64,000 nt of DNA from Halovibrio variabilis (GTDB lineage: Bacteria; Pseudomonadota; Gammaproteobacteria; Pseudomonadales; Halomonadaceae): contig NZ_BJXV01000002.1 in NCBI RefSeq assembly GCF_007991175.1, positions 1 to 64,000 on the forward strand. The letters run 5' to 3'. A model generated the notes under the pieces. It saw nothing but the letters and a program-made list of their open reading frames with translations, was not told the origin of the DNA and ran no database searches. Each line of letters begins with the position of its first letter. The stretch's first letter is position 1. The translations under genes were made by a program, and so were the position numbers. Below, piece by piece: positions 16,875 to 25,999 of the stretch.

Positions 16875-18680
16875 ATGCGCGATTCAGAACACCCGATGAC
16901 CCCCGACCAGCTTCGCTCGCGGTGGTGGTTTGACAACCCTGAGAACCCTGGGACAACGGCGCTGTGCATTGAGCGCTACATGAACTACGGCATCACGCTC
17001 GATGAACTCACCAGCGGCAAGCCGATTATCGGCATCTGCCAGTCGGGTTCCGACCTTACTCCCTGCAATCGTCACCACATCGAATTGGTTAAGCGGGTGA
17101 AGGATGGTATTCGCGCCAGCGGCGGGGTGCCGTTTGAGTTTCCCCTGCATCCAATTCACGAAAATGCACGCCGGCCCACGGCGGCACTCGATCGCAACCT
17201 GGCTTATTTGGGGCTGGTTGAAGTGCTTCACGGTTATCCATTAGACGGGGTAGTGCTCACGACGGGCTGCGACAAGACCACTCCGGCAAGCCTGATGGCG
17301 GCGGCGACCGTTAACATCCCGGCGATTGTGCTCTCTGGTGGGCCCATGCTTAACGGCTGGCATGGCGCCGAACGGGTGGGCTCAGGCACCGTCGTTTGGG
17401 AAATGCGTAAGCGCCTCGCTGCCGGTGACATCGACTACGCGGAATTCCTATCGAGGATTACGCAATCGGCTCCCTCGGTGGGGCATTGCAACACCATGGG
17501 TACCGCCTCCACCATGAACTCCATGGCGGAAGCGCTGGGGATGAGCCTGCCCGGCTCGGCAATGATTCCTGCCCCCTATAAAGAGCGCGCGATGGTTGCC
17601 TACGATACCGGAGCACGTATCGTTGACATGGTTTGGGAAGACCTGCGACCCGGCAATATCCTCACGCGTGAGGCCTTCGAGAATGCCATAAAGGTGTGTT
17701 CAGCGATTGGGGGGTCGAGCAATGCGCCGATCCATATCAATGCTATCGCTCGTCATAGTGGCATTGAACTTACCAACGATGACTGGCAGGTGTTTGGCTA
17801 CGACATCCCATTGCTTGCCAACGTGATGCCGGCAGGCGCCTACCTCAGTGAAGAATTTTACCGTGCTGGCGGGGTGCCTGCCATTCTTCACGAGCTACTC
17901 GCTGCCGGCAAGCTCCACGGCGAGGCACTCACCGTCAACGGCAAAACACTGGCTACCAATACACAGGGCCGCGAAACCCTGGATCCGGAAGTGATACGGC
18001 GCTACGACAATCCTTTGGTCGAGCACGCAGGCTTTTTGAATCTCAAGGGCAACCTGTTCGATTCGGCGTTGATGAAAACGAGTGTTATCTCACAAGACTT
18101 CCGTCAGCGCTTTCTGAGTGACGCTGATGATCTGAATGCTTTCGAAGGTCCGGTGGTGGTTTTTGACGGCTCCGAGGATTACCACGCGCGTATTGACGAT
18201 CCACAGCTCGGCATTGATGATCGCACCATCCTGGTGATGCGTGGCGCGGGTCCGGTGGGTCATCCCGGCGGTGCTGAGGTGGTTAATATGCAGCCGCCTG
18301 AGGCACTGATTAAGCGTGGCATTGAGTCATTGCCGTGTCTTGGTGACGGTCGCCAGTCGGGCACGTCGGGCTCGCCATCAATCCTTAACGCCTCACCGGA
18401 GGCCGCCACAGGGGGTAGCCTGGCGTTGCTTGAAAATGGCGATTGGCTTCGTGTCGATCTTACCAAAGGTGAGGTAAGGCTGCTTATTGATGAGGCTGAG
18501 CTGGAAGAGCGTCGAACACAGCTCGAACAGCAGGGCGGATACCGCTATCCGGCTCACCAGACGCCTTGGCAAGAAATCCAGCGTACTCTAGTCGAGCCTC
18601 TCGATCAGGGGATGACATTGAAAGGGGCAACTCGCTATCGTGATGTCGCAAGACAACATCCGCCCCGGGACAATCATTGA
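16875..18680 (+). CDS. xylD: D-xylonate dehydratase (IlvD/EDD family)
   Basis: 601 residues. It dehydrates D-xylonate to 2-keto-3-deoxyxylonate using an Fe-S cluster and Mg2+. The three cluster cysteines expected for XylD are seen: Cys64 in [11 protein letters not shown], Cys132 in [13 protein letters not shown] and Cys205 in [19 protein letters not shown], with the spacing of the Caulobacter enzyme. The early RWWFDNP and the [18 protein letters not shown] segment are also specific to this pentonate/hexonate branch rather than to biosynthetic IlvD. The ATG at 16875 was chosen over a TTG at 16860. Its stop overlaps an upstream ATG of the xylC frame. Confidence 0.9.
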   Translation: MRDSEHPMTPDQLRSRWWFDNPENPGTTALCIERYMNYGITLDELTSGKPIIGICQSGSDLTPCNRHHIELVKRVKDGIRASGGVPFEFPLHPIHENARRPTAALDRNLAYLGLVEVLHGYPLDGVVLTTGCDKTTPASLMAAATVNIPAIVLSGGPMLNGWHGAERVGSGTVVWEMRKRLAAGDIDYAEFLSRITQSAPSVGHCNTMGTASTMNSMAEALGMSLPGSAMIPAPYKERAMVAYDTGARIVDMVWEDLRPGNILTREAFENAIKVCSAIGGSSNAPIHINAIARHSGIELTNDDWQVFGYDIPLLANVMPAGAYLSEEFYRAGGVPAILHELLAAGKLHGEALTVNGKTLATNTQGRETLDPEVIRRYDNPLVEHAGFLNLKGNLFDSALMKTSVISQDFRQRFLSDADDLNAFEGPVVVFDGSEDYHARIDDPQLGIDDRTILVMRGAGPVGHPGGAEVVNMQPPEALIKRGIESLPCLGDGRQSGTSGSPSILNASPEAATGGSLALLENGDWLRVDLTKGEVRLLIDEAELEERRTQLEQQGGYRYPAHQTPWQEIQRTLVEPLDQGMTLKGATRYRDVARQHPPRDNH

Positions 18681-18703
18681 TGGCCGGTAAAGGGAGTGGC
18701 GAG

Positions 18704-19594
18704 ATGGAGGACTGCACCGTCGAAGTGGCGCTTGCTCTGGACATGAGCCTGGGAGAGAGCCCCTTGTGGTCGGTGGAGCGTCAGATGCTCTACTGGGTAG
18801 ATATCAACAACGGCCGTCTCTATAGCTGGCGGCCGACCGGTAACGAGATGCCCGCTGCCATTGAGCTCGATGAAAAGATAGGCTGTATCGCTCTATGCGA
18901 GACAGGATTATTGGCGGCAACCGCTTCGAGTATTGAGCGGCTCGAATTGCCGTTGGGTAGCCAGCGCGAGCGACTGGCCGACAATCTTGAATGGCATCAG
19001 TCGGGCAATCGCTTCAACGATGGCCGTTGTGACGCAGCTGGGCGTTTCTGGGTGGGCACCATTGCCGCTGATGAAGCATGTCCCACCGCTGGGCTTTATT
19101 GTTTTGACCAAGGTGATTTTGTTTGTCGGCAATCGCGCCTTAGTATCTCAAACGGTCTGGCCTTTAGTCCTGATCAACGCTGGCTTTATCATACAGATTC
19201 ACTGACACGAAAAATCCTGCGTTACCCTTTCGACGTGGAAACCGGAGCCACTGGCGAACCTGAGACCTGGGTTGATTTAGAGGCGCTGGGATTGCCAGGC
19301 GTGCCTGACGGTGCCGCCATTGACAGTGAGGGCCACTATTGGAGTGCTCTCTACGGGGGCGGTCGTATTGTGCGCTTTTCGCCTCAGGGGGAGTTGGTGG
19401 CAAGCATAGAACTGCCATGTCCACATCCCACCATGGTCGCCTTCGGCGGCCCGGACCTTCGGTCCCTTTATATCACGACTGCCACGCAGCACCTGGATGC
19501 AGAAGGCAAGGTCAGTTGGCCGGCCGCTGGCAGTCTACTGTGTGTTCAGGTGCCGATTGCTGGTCTGAGAGAGCCCATAGCCATAACCGTTTAG
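18704..19594 (+). CDS. xylC: Xylonolactonase (SMP-30/gluconolactonase family)
   Basis: A six-bladed SMP-30 propeller of about 296 residues that hydrolyses xylonolactone to xylonate, speeding the step between XylB and XylD. The metal ligands are recognisable: Glu in LGESPLW, Asn in NRFNDGRCD, Asn in ISNGLAFSPD and Asp in GVPDGAAID. The ATG at 18704 has an AAAGGGAG site seven bases ahead. An ATG at 18680, overlapping the xylD stop, is the alternative. Last gene of the xyl plus-strand arm. Confidence 0.87.
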   Translation: MEDCTVEVALALDMSLGESPLWSVERQMLYWVDINNGRLYSWRPTGNEMPAAIELDEKIGCIALCETGLLAATASSIERLELPLGSQRERLADNLEWHQSGNRFNDGRCDAAGRFWVGTIAADEACPTAGLYCFDQGDFVCRQSRLSISNGLAFSPDQRWLYHTDSLTRKILRYPFDVETGATGEPETWVDLEALGLPGVPDGAAIDSEGHYWSALYGGGRIVRFSPQGELVASIELPCPHPTMVAFGGPDLRSLYITTATQHLDAEGKVSWPAAGSLLCVQVPIAGLREPIAITV

Positions 19595-19729
19595 ACGAAT
19601 GTCTCGTGAAAAGTAGGGAAGCTCTGCGAAAGGCTGAAGGTCGAGTTGTGGCGATTATCTAGTTCTACTGTGTCATAAAATTGATTTGCTAGAATATGAA
19701 AGTAACCGTCTCACTGACAACGGTTGTTT

Positions 19730-20387
19730 ATGCTACCTCATACGCTACGTGGACGTTTTGAGTCATACCTTGAAGCGTTAGCTCCCCCGACTGGAACATG
19801 CAGACCGTGTTTCCAGCTTCAAGGACTACTGCTACGGCCTGATGTTGTCCTTGCCGCGAAAGAGTGTTGAGCGGTTGCTGCCAGCGTTGATCCTGCCAAG
19901 GTGCAAGCGCGTCACCAAGCATTACATCACCTGGTAGCCATGTCTCCCTGGTCGGATCAAGCGCTTTTAACGGGCGTCGCACTGTGGGTATTGCCCCTAT
20001 TTACCGACTGACACGCCACGTTACTGGATCATTGATGATACGGCGATCTGCAAGAAAGGCAGTCATTCAGTCAGTGTCAGTCGCCAGTATTGTGGCGAGA
20101 TCGATAGGCAGGATAACTGTCAGGCGGCGGTCAGTCTGTCGGTGGCCACCGAGCAAGCGAGCCTGCCGGTGGCATGGCAGCTTTATTTACCCACGTCATG
20201 GATGGATCACCCGGAACGCTGTCGCCAGGCCGGTGTTCCTGCTGACGTGACCTTTGCCACTAAGCCAGACATTGCCTTGCAACAGGTCAGTCAAACGTTG
20301 GAACCAGGCATTGAACCAGGCATCATTCTGGCTGATGTCGGTCAGGCATTGGATTACGCAGCCGCTAGCCTAAAGTGCTATCGTTAA
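19730..20387 (+). pseudogene. IS701-like transposase remnant
   Basis: Broken DDE transposase. The frame starting at 19730 (MLPHTLRGRFESYLEALAP) breaks near 19790 and again after 19975. The best-conserved part, YWIIDDTAICKKGSHSVSVS with RQYCGE and DNCQAAVSLS, then SLPVAWQLYLP and GVPADVTFATKPDIAL, matches the catalytic region of IS701-family transposases, including the first Asp. The 3' half is missing: after LKCYR the frame stops and the BCCT gene begins 27 bases later. A 12-bp tandem duplication lies at 20301-20324. Terminal inverted repeats were not recognised. Confidence 0.75.
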
Positions 20388-20414
20388 CTGGACATCCTTG
20401 GTGGTGGTATTGAG

Positions 20415-22022
20415 ATGACAGAATCACGCAAAACAGGCTTAAGCCAACATTGGCACCGTTTTACCCACCGGATGTCGCCGCCGGTTTTTTTCGGCTCGGC
20501 CCTCTGTGTCATCGCTTTTTGCATTTTTGGCGGTTTTTTTACCGCCACCGCGAGTGATGCCTTTTCTACCCTGCAACAGACCATTTCGCGCACCTTTGGC
20601 TGGTACTACGCCCTGATTGTCACCCTGTTTTTGCTCTTCACGTTATGGTTGCTGGCAAGCCCCTATGCAAAGCTGCGGTTGGGGCCACCGGATTCTCGAC
20701 CCGATTACAGCTATCGTGCCTGGTTTGCCATGCTGTTCAGTGCCGGCATGGGTACCGGCCTTGTGTTCTGGGGGGTGGCGGAGCCGCTGTACCATCACGC
20801 TAACCCCTTTCTTGCCGAGGGTGGCACGCCGCAAGCGGCCAAAGAGGCCATGCGTTACACCTTTTTCCACTGGGGACTGCACCCTTGGGCCATTTATATT
20901 CTGTTTGGCGCCTCGATTGCGTATTTCCACTTTCGCCACGACCTTCCCCTTGCGCCGAGATCCATTCTTCATCCTCTGATTGGGCGCCACATTAATGGGC
21001 CGATCGGACATGGTGTGGACATACTGTGCACGGTGGGCACGCTTCTAGGCGTGGCCACCTCCTTGGGCTTGGGTGCTATGCAGATCAATAGCGGCCTTGC
21101 CCAGTATATGGACCTACCCCAGCACACCAGCGTTCAGGTGGCCATTATTGGCCTGATCACCCTTGTAGCCACTCTCTCGGTAATCTCCGGCATCAAGGCG
21201 GGTATCCGACGGTTAAGCCTCTTAAACCTGTCACTGGCATTCGGCCTTATGCTGTTCGTCTTTTTTGCCGGGAACATGATCTATATTCTGGAAACACTGG
21301 TGGGCACGCTTGGGATTTATCTCCAGAAACTGCCCGAAATGAGCCTCTGGGTGGAGTACGCCCGAACCAGCGACTGGCAAACGACCTGGACCATGTTCTA
21401 CTGGGGCTGGTGGATCTCTTGGTCACCGTTTGTGGGGGTTTTTGTCGCCCGTATTTCCAGGGGGCGCACCATACGCGAGTTTATTCTTTCGGTGATGCTG
21501 GTCCCGACGCTTGTCACCTTCGTCTGGCTGTCGGTTTTTGGCGGCTCGGCACTTCATATCGAGCTTTTCGGCAGTGGCGGGCTCAGCCAGGTCGTTCAAG
21601 AGGATGTCTCGCTATCACTGCATGCGTTACTAAGCGAGCTACCGCTGGCGCGCGTGACCATGATGTGGGCGACCCTTGTCATTGTGCTTTTCTTTATTAC
21701 CTCCTCGGACTCGGGTTCGCTGGTCGATGACATGGTGACATCCGGGGGGCACCCCAACCCATCGCGCGCGCAGCGGGTTTTCTGGGCCGTTTCCGAAGGC
21801 GCTGTTGCGGGGATACTGCTTATCGTGGGGGGCTTACGCGCGCTGCAGGATGCCTCGATTTCTCTGGGTTTCTTTATGTCCTTTTTATTGATCGCGATTT
21901 GTTTGGGGCTTTACCGCGCGCTGCGCTCGGAGCGCCACATGACACGCGCCGATAGCCAGGCGCAATTTGTTACCATGCCTTGGAGCAAAGGTCCTTCAAG
22001 CTCGGACAAACGTCCATCATAA
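20415..22022 (+). CDS. BCCT-family betaine/carnitine/choline transporter
   Basis: 535 residues and 12 membrane helices. BCCT hallmarks are visible: SAGMGTGLVFWGVAEPLYH in TM3-TM4, the helix-8 signature FYWGWWISWSPFVGVFVARISRGRTIREF, and FFITSSDSGSLV in TM10. The family couples Na+ or H+ to uptake of glycine betaine, choline, carnitine or DMSP. In a halophile it would serve osmoprotection, but substrate choice is inference. GGTGG stretches before the ATG act as ribosome site. The gene directly abuts a transposase relic, so its original promoter may have been replaced. Confidence 0.9.
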   Translation: MTESRKTGLSQHWHRFTHRMSPPVFFGSALCVIAFCIFGGFFTATASDAFSTLQQTISRTFGWYYALIVTLFLLFTLWLLASPYAKLRLGPPDSRPDYSYRAWFAMLFSAGMGTGLVFWGVAEPLYHHANPFLAEGGTPQAAKEAMRYTFFHWGLHPWAIYILFGASIAYFHFRHDLPLAPRSILHPLIGRHINGPIGHGVDILCTVGTLLGVATSLGLGAMQINSGLAQYMDLPQHTSVQVAIIGLITLVATLSVISGIKAGIRRLSLLNLSLAFGLMLFVFFAGNMIYILETLVGTLGIYLQKLPEMSLWVEYARTSDWQTTWTMFYWGWWISWSPFVGVFVARISRGRTIREFILSVMLVPTLVTFVWLSVFGGSALHIELFGSGGLSQVVQEDVSLSLHALLSELPLARVTMMWATLVIVLFFITSSDSGSLVDDMVTSGGHPNPSRAQRVFWAVSEGAVAGILLIVGGLRALQDASISLGFFMSFLLIAICLGLYRALRSERHMTRADSQAQFVTMPWSKGPSSSDKRPS

Positions 22023-22251
22023 GCGCTGGCTTTCATAAGCTGATTTTCATGAGCGATGATGTGGGTAAACGTGGGTGTGGGTAAAACATCGCCGATTGAT
22101 ACAGTGTGATCGTCAGCTACGGTGAATATTCAACACCGAACCTTCATCAAGCCATCTTCACGCAATCGCGGAAGCACAATTCCCTGAACAGCCCACCAAT
22201 CCCTGCTGTCAAAAATGGAACATCATGCTTTTCAGCAGGTAATAACGTCCT

Positions 22252-22653
22252 ATGCCTCCCACGCTGCTACTCCTGCTCGCCGACACTCTCTTGATCCTCC
22301 ACGTTTTATTTGTGGCTTTTGTGGTGGTAGGCCTGCTTGCTATTTACGCAGGGTATTTCCTGAACTGGCAGTGGGTGCGCAATCGAGCTTTTCGCATCGT
22401 GCATTTGTACGCCATTGGCTATGTGGTGATTCAAGCCTGGTTAGGCGCGGTTTGCCCATTGACTACCTGGGAAATGGCACTACGGGCAGAGGCGGGCGCA
22501 GCCACTTATTCGGGTTCATTTATTCAACATTGGCTGCATAGCCTGCTCTATTTCACTTTGCCAGAGTTGCTATTTATCGTGATTTATACCCTGTTCGGCA
22601 GCTTGGTGTTGGCGAGCTGGTTTGTGGTGAAGCCTCGTCAGCGAGTTCGCTAG
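22252..22653 (+). CDS. DUF2784 membrane protein
   Basis: 133 residues with four hydrophobic segments. The N-terminal LLADTLLILHVLFVAFVVVG, the NRAFRIVHLYAIGYVVIQAWLGAVCPLTTWE segment and the late SFIQHWLHSLLYFTLPE are characteristic of DUF2784, an inner-membrane family with conserved His and Cys residues of unknown role. It is transcribed alone, 61 bp before the SixA-CHAD gene. Confidence 0.82.
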   Translation: MPPTLLLLLADTLLILHVLFVAFVVVGLLAIYAGYFLNWQWVRNRAFRIVHLYAIGYVVIQAWLGAVCPLTTWEMALRAEAGAATYSGSFIQHWLHSLLYFTLPELLFIVIYTLFGSLVLASWFVVKPRQRVR

Positions 22654-22714
22654 GCAACCTCTGATTATGGGTGTACTAAACGTTGCATGACATAGCGTGA
22701 TTAGGAGGAAAACC

Positions 22715-24076
22715 ATGCGGGATATTTACCTAATGCGCCACGCTAAGGCCAAACAGCCCAGTGGCGATATGAGCGACCACCAACGGCCGTTGCGCAAGCG
22801 GGGAAAACGGCAGGCAGCGGCGATGGCGCCTGTATTACAGCGCTGGCAGGCGTTGGAAGGGGAGGTTTGCGTCAGTAAGGCGGTGCGCACGCGGGAGACA
22901 CTCGACGAGGTGGCAGCGCAACTGCCTGACCATACCTTGACGCATCGGGTTCACTTCGATGAAGCCCTTTACACTTTCGAGGTTGAAGCGCTATTGGCAT
23001 GGCTGAAAGCGCTGCCTGACGGGGTCGGGAAGGTGCTGGTTATCGGTCACAACCCCGCCCTGGTTGACCTCGCCCGCTGGCTCAATAAGGCGGCGCCGCC
23101 TTCGCTTTCCACCGGTAGCGTGCTGCATTTCTCTCTACTGGATACGTACTGGTCATCCATGGAACAGGGCTGTGCTGAGTTAGTGGGGCACCTGAGCCCT
23201 GAAGAGGCCAGCTATCCGCTTTTCAAGCGTTTGGCACCCAAGCCGCCCGATCATAAAGGCGACATGGCGAGCCGTGTCCGTGCCATGCTGGAGCATCAGT
23301 ATCAGATGATCAGAGCCTTAGAGCCTGGTGTCATCGCGGGCATTGATCCTGAGTTTCTGCATAAGTACCGGGTTAACCTGCGCCGTAGCCGGGCAGTAGG
23401 TGAATCCTTGCGTGCTGTTACCAAGGTGCCTGGCCTGAAGAGGAGGCTGAAGCGGCTCAAACATCGTGCCCAGGCCACCAGCGACCTTCGTGACCTTGAT
23501 GTGTTTTTGCAGGATCTGGTCAACACCTCACCACCACTTTCCTCTGACACTCGCCAGGGCTTAAAACAATGGCTGCAGGCTTTCCAGCGGGAACAGCATC
23601 AGGCCTTGTGCCAACAGCTTAACACGCCGACGTATGCTGAGCAGTTGCAGGACTGGCAGAGTTTTATCGCTTCCGATGAGGTTGGGAAGGCGCTTGCTAA
23701 GCTCACGCCAACGCGCAGTAAGGCGGTACTGGACGAACGTATCGCCCGCCATGATGAAGAGCTAGCGGCACTTTCGTCAGAGGCCACTGACACCGCCTTG
23801 CATGAACTTCGCAAGGGCTTAAAGCGCATCCGCTATCTGGCTGATCTGAATCCAGAGACCCCCAAGGCGTTTCTATCTGAATTGAAGCACCGTCAGCGCC
23901 TGCTTGGCGACTTTCAAGATCTGCGCACTCGCCAAGCCTGGCTGGATGCCTTCTGCGCCAGCCCCGATAACGACCCGCGGCAAAAGCAAGAGTGCAGTCA
24001 ATGGCGCGCTTCGCTAGAAGAACCAAAACAGAACCTGCGCAAGGAGGTGTTGGCCTTGGCACCCCTGGCCCGCTAA
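22715..24076 (+). CDS. Fusion of SixA-like phosphohistidine phosphatase and CHAD domain
   Basis: 453 residues. Residues 1-150 are a SixA-type histidine phosphatase: phosphate loop YLMRHAKAK with nucleophile His9, a conserved Arg in SKAVRTRET and the second catalytic His in VLVIGHNPALVDLARWL. Residues about 190-445 are a CHAD domain with paired conserved His/Arg/Lys helices (FLHKYRVNLRRSRAV, DLRDLDVFL, LHELRKGLKRIRYLADL, RQRLLGDFQDLRT). CHAD domains bind polyphosphate. SixA dephosphorylates phospho-His proteins such as HPt or PTS components. The fusion suggests phosphatase activity targeted or gated by polyphosphate; this is inference. The ATG at 22715 has a TAGGAGG site. Confidence 0.88.
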   Translation: MRDIYLMRHAKAKQPSGDMSDHQRPLRKRGKRQAAAMAPVLQRWQALEGEVCVSKAVRTRETLDEVAAQLPDHTLTHRVHFDEALYTFEVEALLAWLKALPDGVGKVLVIGHNPALVDLARWLNKAAPPSLSTGSVLHFSLLDTYWSSMEQGCAELVGHLSPEEASYPLFKRLAPKPPDHKGDMASRVRAMLEHQYQMIRALEPGVIAGIDPEFLHKYRVNLRRSRAVGESLRAVTKVPGLKRRLKRLKHRAQATSDLRDLDVFLQDLVNTSPPLSSDTRQGLKQWLQAFQREQHQALCQQLNTPTYAEQLQDWQSFIASDEVGKALAKLTPTRSKAVLDERIARHDEELAALSSEATDTALHELRKGLKRIRYLADLNPETPKAFLSELKHRQRLLGDFQDLRTRQAWLDAFCASPDNDPRQKQECSQWRASLEEPKQNLRKEVLALAPLAR

Positions 24077-24239
24077 ATACGCTGCCATTTCGCAAAACGG
24101 CTTAACTCGGGCATGATGAGCATCCCATAAAATGATGCAGCGCCGTAAAACCCGTTAACCGCGCCAAAAATTCTGGTACCACTGGTGTTACCAGTTAGGG
24201 GGTGGGTAGTGCAAAGCTGTTCAGTTCCGGAAACAGGTG

Positions 24240-25349
24240 ATGATGAAAAAGCATGTGCCAATACCTGCCGAATGGCGGGCAGATTTTCTGCTTTACCAGT
24301 ATGCGCTTTCACGTCGACTTGGTTTTTTGTTGTCTTGCGTGGTGTTGGTCTTGTTACCCGTATTCGTGACCCTGGAAGCCACATTGTGGAGCCACCAAAA
24401 CGGGGAGCAGGTGTGGAAGCATCTTGGCCTCCGCTTGCCCACTGCCGTCCTGGCTACCACCTTTTTGGTGCTCTACCTGAATAAAGCCAAGGGCTGCTGG
24501 GCTTATCCGTTGCTATTGGCGCTGAATTTATCGGTAGTGGGGATGATGGCCACCATGTTCACTCTCCACTATTCGCAACAGGACGAACACTTTCTCTATA
24601 TCAATCAGGGACTGACCATGGCCATCATCGCCATGGCTACGGCTACCGTATATGGGGCCAGAGACTTGGCTATCGTTTATGGTTTGCCCCTGCTTTCCGT
24701 CGTGACCTTTTTGGCAGCGTCAGGCTACGCATTACCGATTAACGTTACGCCCTTGGTCTACATCCCTTTAGCGATGGGCATAGGCGTTGTCATCGCGACA
24801 ATGCTTCATAAGGAGCACCGACGGTCGTTTATTGCTAGCCAACAGCTTGAGCACAATGCATTAACCGATGCTCTCACCGGTCTGCCCAACCGTCGTGCTA
24901 TGCAAGCTCAGTTGCAGGCAGAATGGAGCCGCGCAGAGCGCAACGGGCAGTGCTTTGCCGTACTAATGGCAGACCTTGATCGCTTTAAAGCCGTCAACGA
25001 CCAGCATGGTCATGAGGTGGGCGATGAGGTGCTCATCACCCTGGCGAGTCGATTTAACGCCAATCTTCGCGGTGGGGATCGGGTGGCTCGCTGGGGTGGT
25101 GAGGAATTTTTGCTGCTGATTCCGGGTGGCAATCAGCAGAGCGCAATGGCTGTCGCCGAAAAAATACGCGTTGCTGTGGCTGAACCGGATTTTGCTACTT
25201 CAGCAGGCAATCTAGTGATTACGCTGAGTCTGGGCGTGGCGCTTTATCGTCATGCCGAGCGCATTGATGACGTTATTAGCCGCGCCGACAAAGCGCTCTA
25301 CCGTGCCAAGCAAGAAGGGCGCAACCGCGCGGTGCTGGCCAAGGGCTGA
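24240..25349 (+). CDS. Membrane diguanylate cyclase (GGDEF)
   Basis: About 369 residues. An N-terminal membrane module of five or six helices (residues about 25-195, MASE-like) is joined to a GGDEF domain starting at ALTDALTGLPNRR. The active-site GGEEF is intact (RWGGEEFLLL), the substrate/Mg segment MADLDRFKAVNDQHGHEVGDE is canonical, and an RxxD inhibitory site (RGGD) lies five residues before it. It is therefore expected to make c-di-GMP with product inhibition. ATGs at 24240 and 24243 both follow an AGG. Confidence 0.88.
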   Translation: MMKKHVPIPAEWRADFLLYQYALSRRLGFLLSCVVLVLLPVFVTLEATLWSHQNGEQVWKHLGLRLPTAVLATTFLVLYLNKAKGCWAYPLLLALNLSVVGMMATMFTLHYSQQDEHFLYINQGLTMAIIAMATATVYGARDLAIVYGLPLLSVVTFLAASGYALPINVTPLVYIPLAMGIGVVIATMLHKEHRRSFIASQQLEHNALTDALTGLPNRRAMQAQLQAEWSRAERNGQCFAVLMADLDRFKAVNDQHGHEVGDEVLITLASRFNANLRGGDRVARWGGEEFLLLIPGGNQQSAMAVAEKIRVAVAEPDFATSAGNLVITLSLGVALYRHAERIDDVISRADKALYRAKQEGRNRAVLAKG

Positions 25350-25376
25350 TGCCATGTCTCCAATAGGAACGAAGCA

Positions 25377-25892
25377 ATGGAAGTGATTCTTAGCGTCATT
25401 ATTTCTGAGTTTTCGGATTTTAATGATTTGAGTGAATTTATTATTTTGGTGGTTCGGTTGCTGATGGCAATCTTGCTCGGCGGCCTGTTGGGTCTTGAGC
25501 GCCAACAAAGCGGCAAGGCGGCTGGCGTTCGTACCCACATGCTCGTTTGCATGGGCGCGGCGCTATTTGTCCTGATTCCCCAGCAGGCCGGTATTTCTGA
25601 TTCAGAGATGAGTCGGGTGATTCAAGGCGTTATTGCCGGGATTGGCTTTCTTTGCGCTGGCAGCATTATTACCGGTAAGGATGATCAGGCGGCGACAGGT
25701 CTGACCACCGCGGCGGGTATTTGGTTTACGGCCGCCATAGGCATCGCCGTTGGCCTGGGTCGAGAGCAAACGGCGGTGCTGTGTACGCTTCTGGCCTGGC
25801 TGGTGCTTTATGTGGTGCCTTTCTTTTCACGTTCCATAAGCAATAAAAAAGCTGCACTCTCAAAACCGAAAAAAGACCGTTCGGACACTTGA
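25377..25892 (+). CDS. MgtC/SapB-family inner-membrane protein
   Basis: 171 residues. The MgtC signature LLGGLLGLERQQSGKAAGVRTHMLVCMGAALFVL is followed by RVIQGVIAGIGFLCAGSII and ATGLTTAAGIWFTAAIGIAVGLG, giving four or five helices and a short charged tail. MgtC proteins act in growth at low Mg2+ and modulate the F1Fo ATP synthase in Salmonella. Here the regulatory C-terminal domain is absent, as in the short SapB/YhiD-type members. It begins 27 bp after the GGDEF gene. Confidence 0.87.
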   Translation: MEVILSVIISEFSDFNDLSEFIILVVRLLMAILLGGLLGLERQQSGKAAGVRTHMLVCMGAALFVLIPQQAGISDSEMSRVIQGVIAGIGFLCAGSIITGKDDQAATGLTTAAGIWFTAAIGIAVGLGREQTAVLCTLLAWLVLYVVPFFSRSISNKKAALSKPKKDRSDT

Positions 25893-25944
25893 TTAAGGTT
25901 AACAAGACGCTGCTGATGTAGGCGGGAGTTGTCAGTCAATAAAA

Positions 25945-25972
25945 ACGCCCCGTTTCGTAAGAAGCGGGGCGT
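25945..25972 (-). terminator. Terminator of the porin gene
   Basis: ACGCCCCGTTTC / GAAGCGGGGCGT is a 12-bp stem with one G-T pair and a four-base loop. Read on the minus strand it is followed by TTTTTATTG, so it ends the porin transcript. It may also stop the mgtC-like transcript from the other side. Confidence 0.8.
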
Positions 25973-25999
25973 AAACTACGTCAGTGGGTCAAAAAGGGG

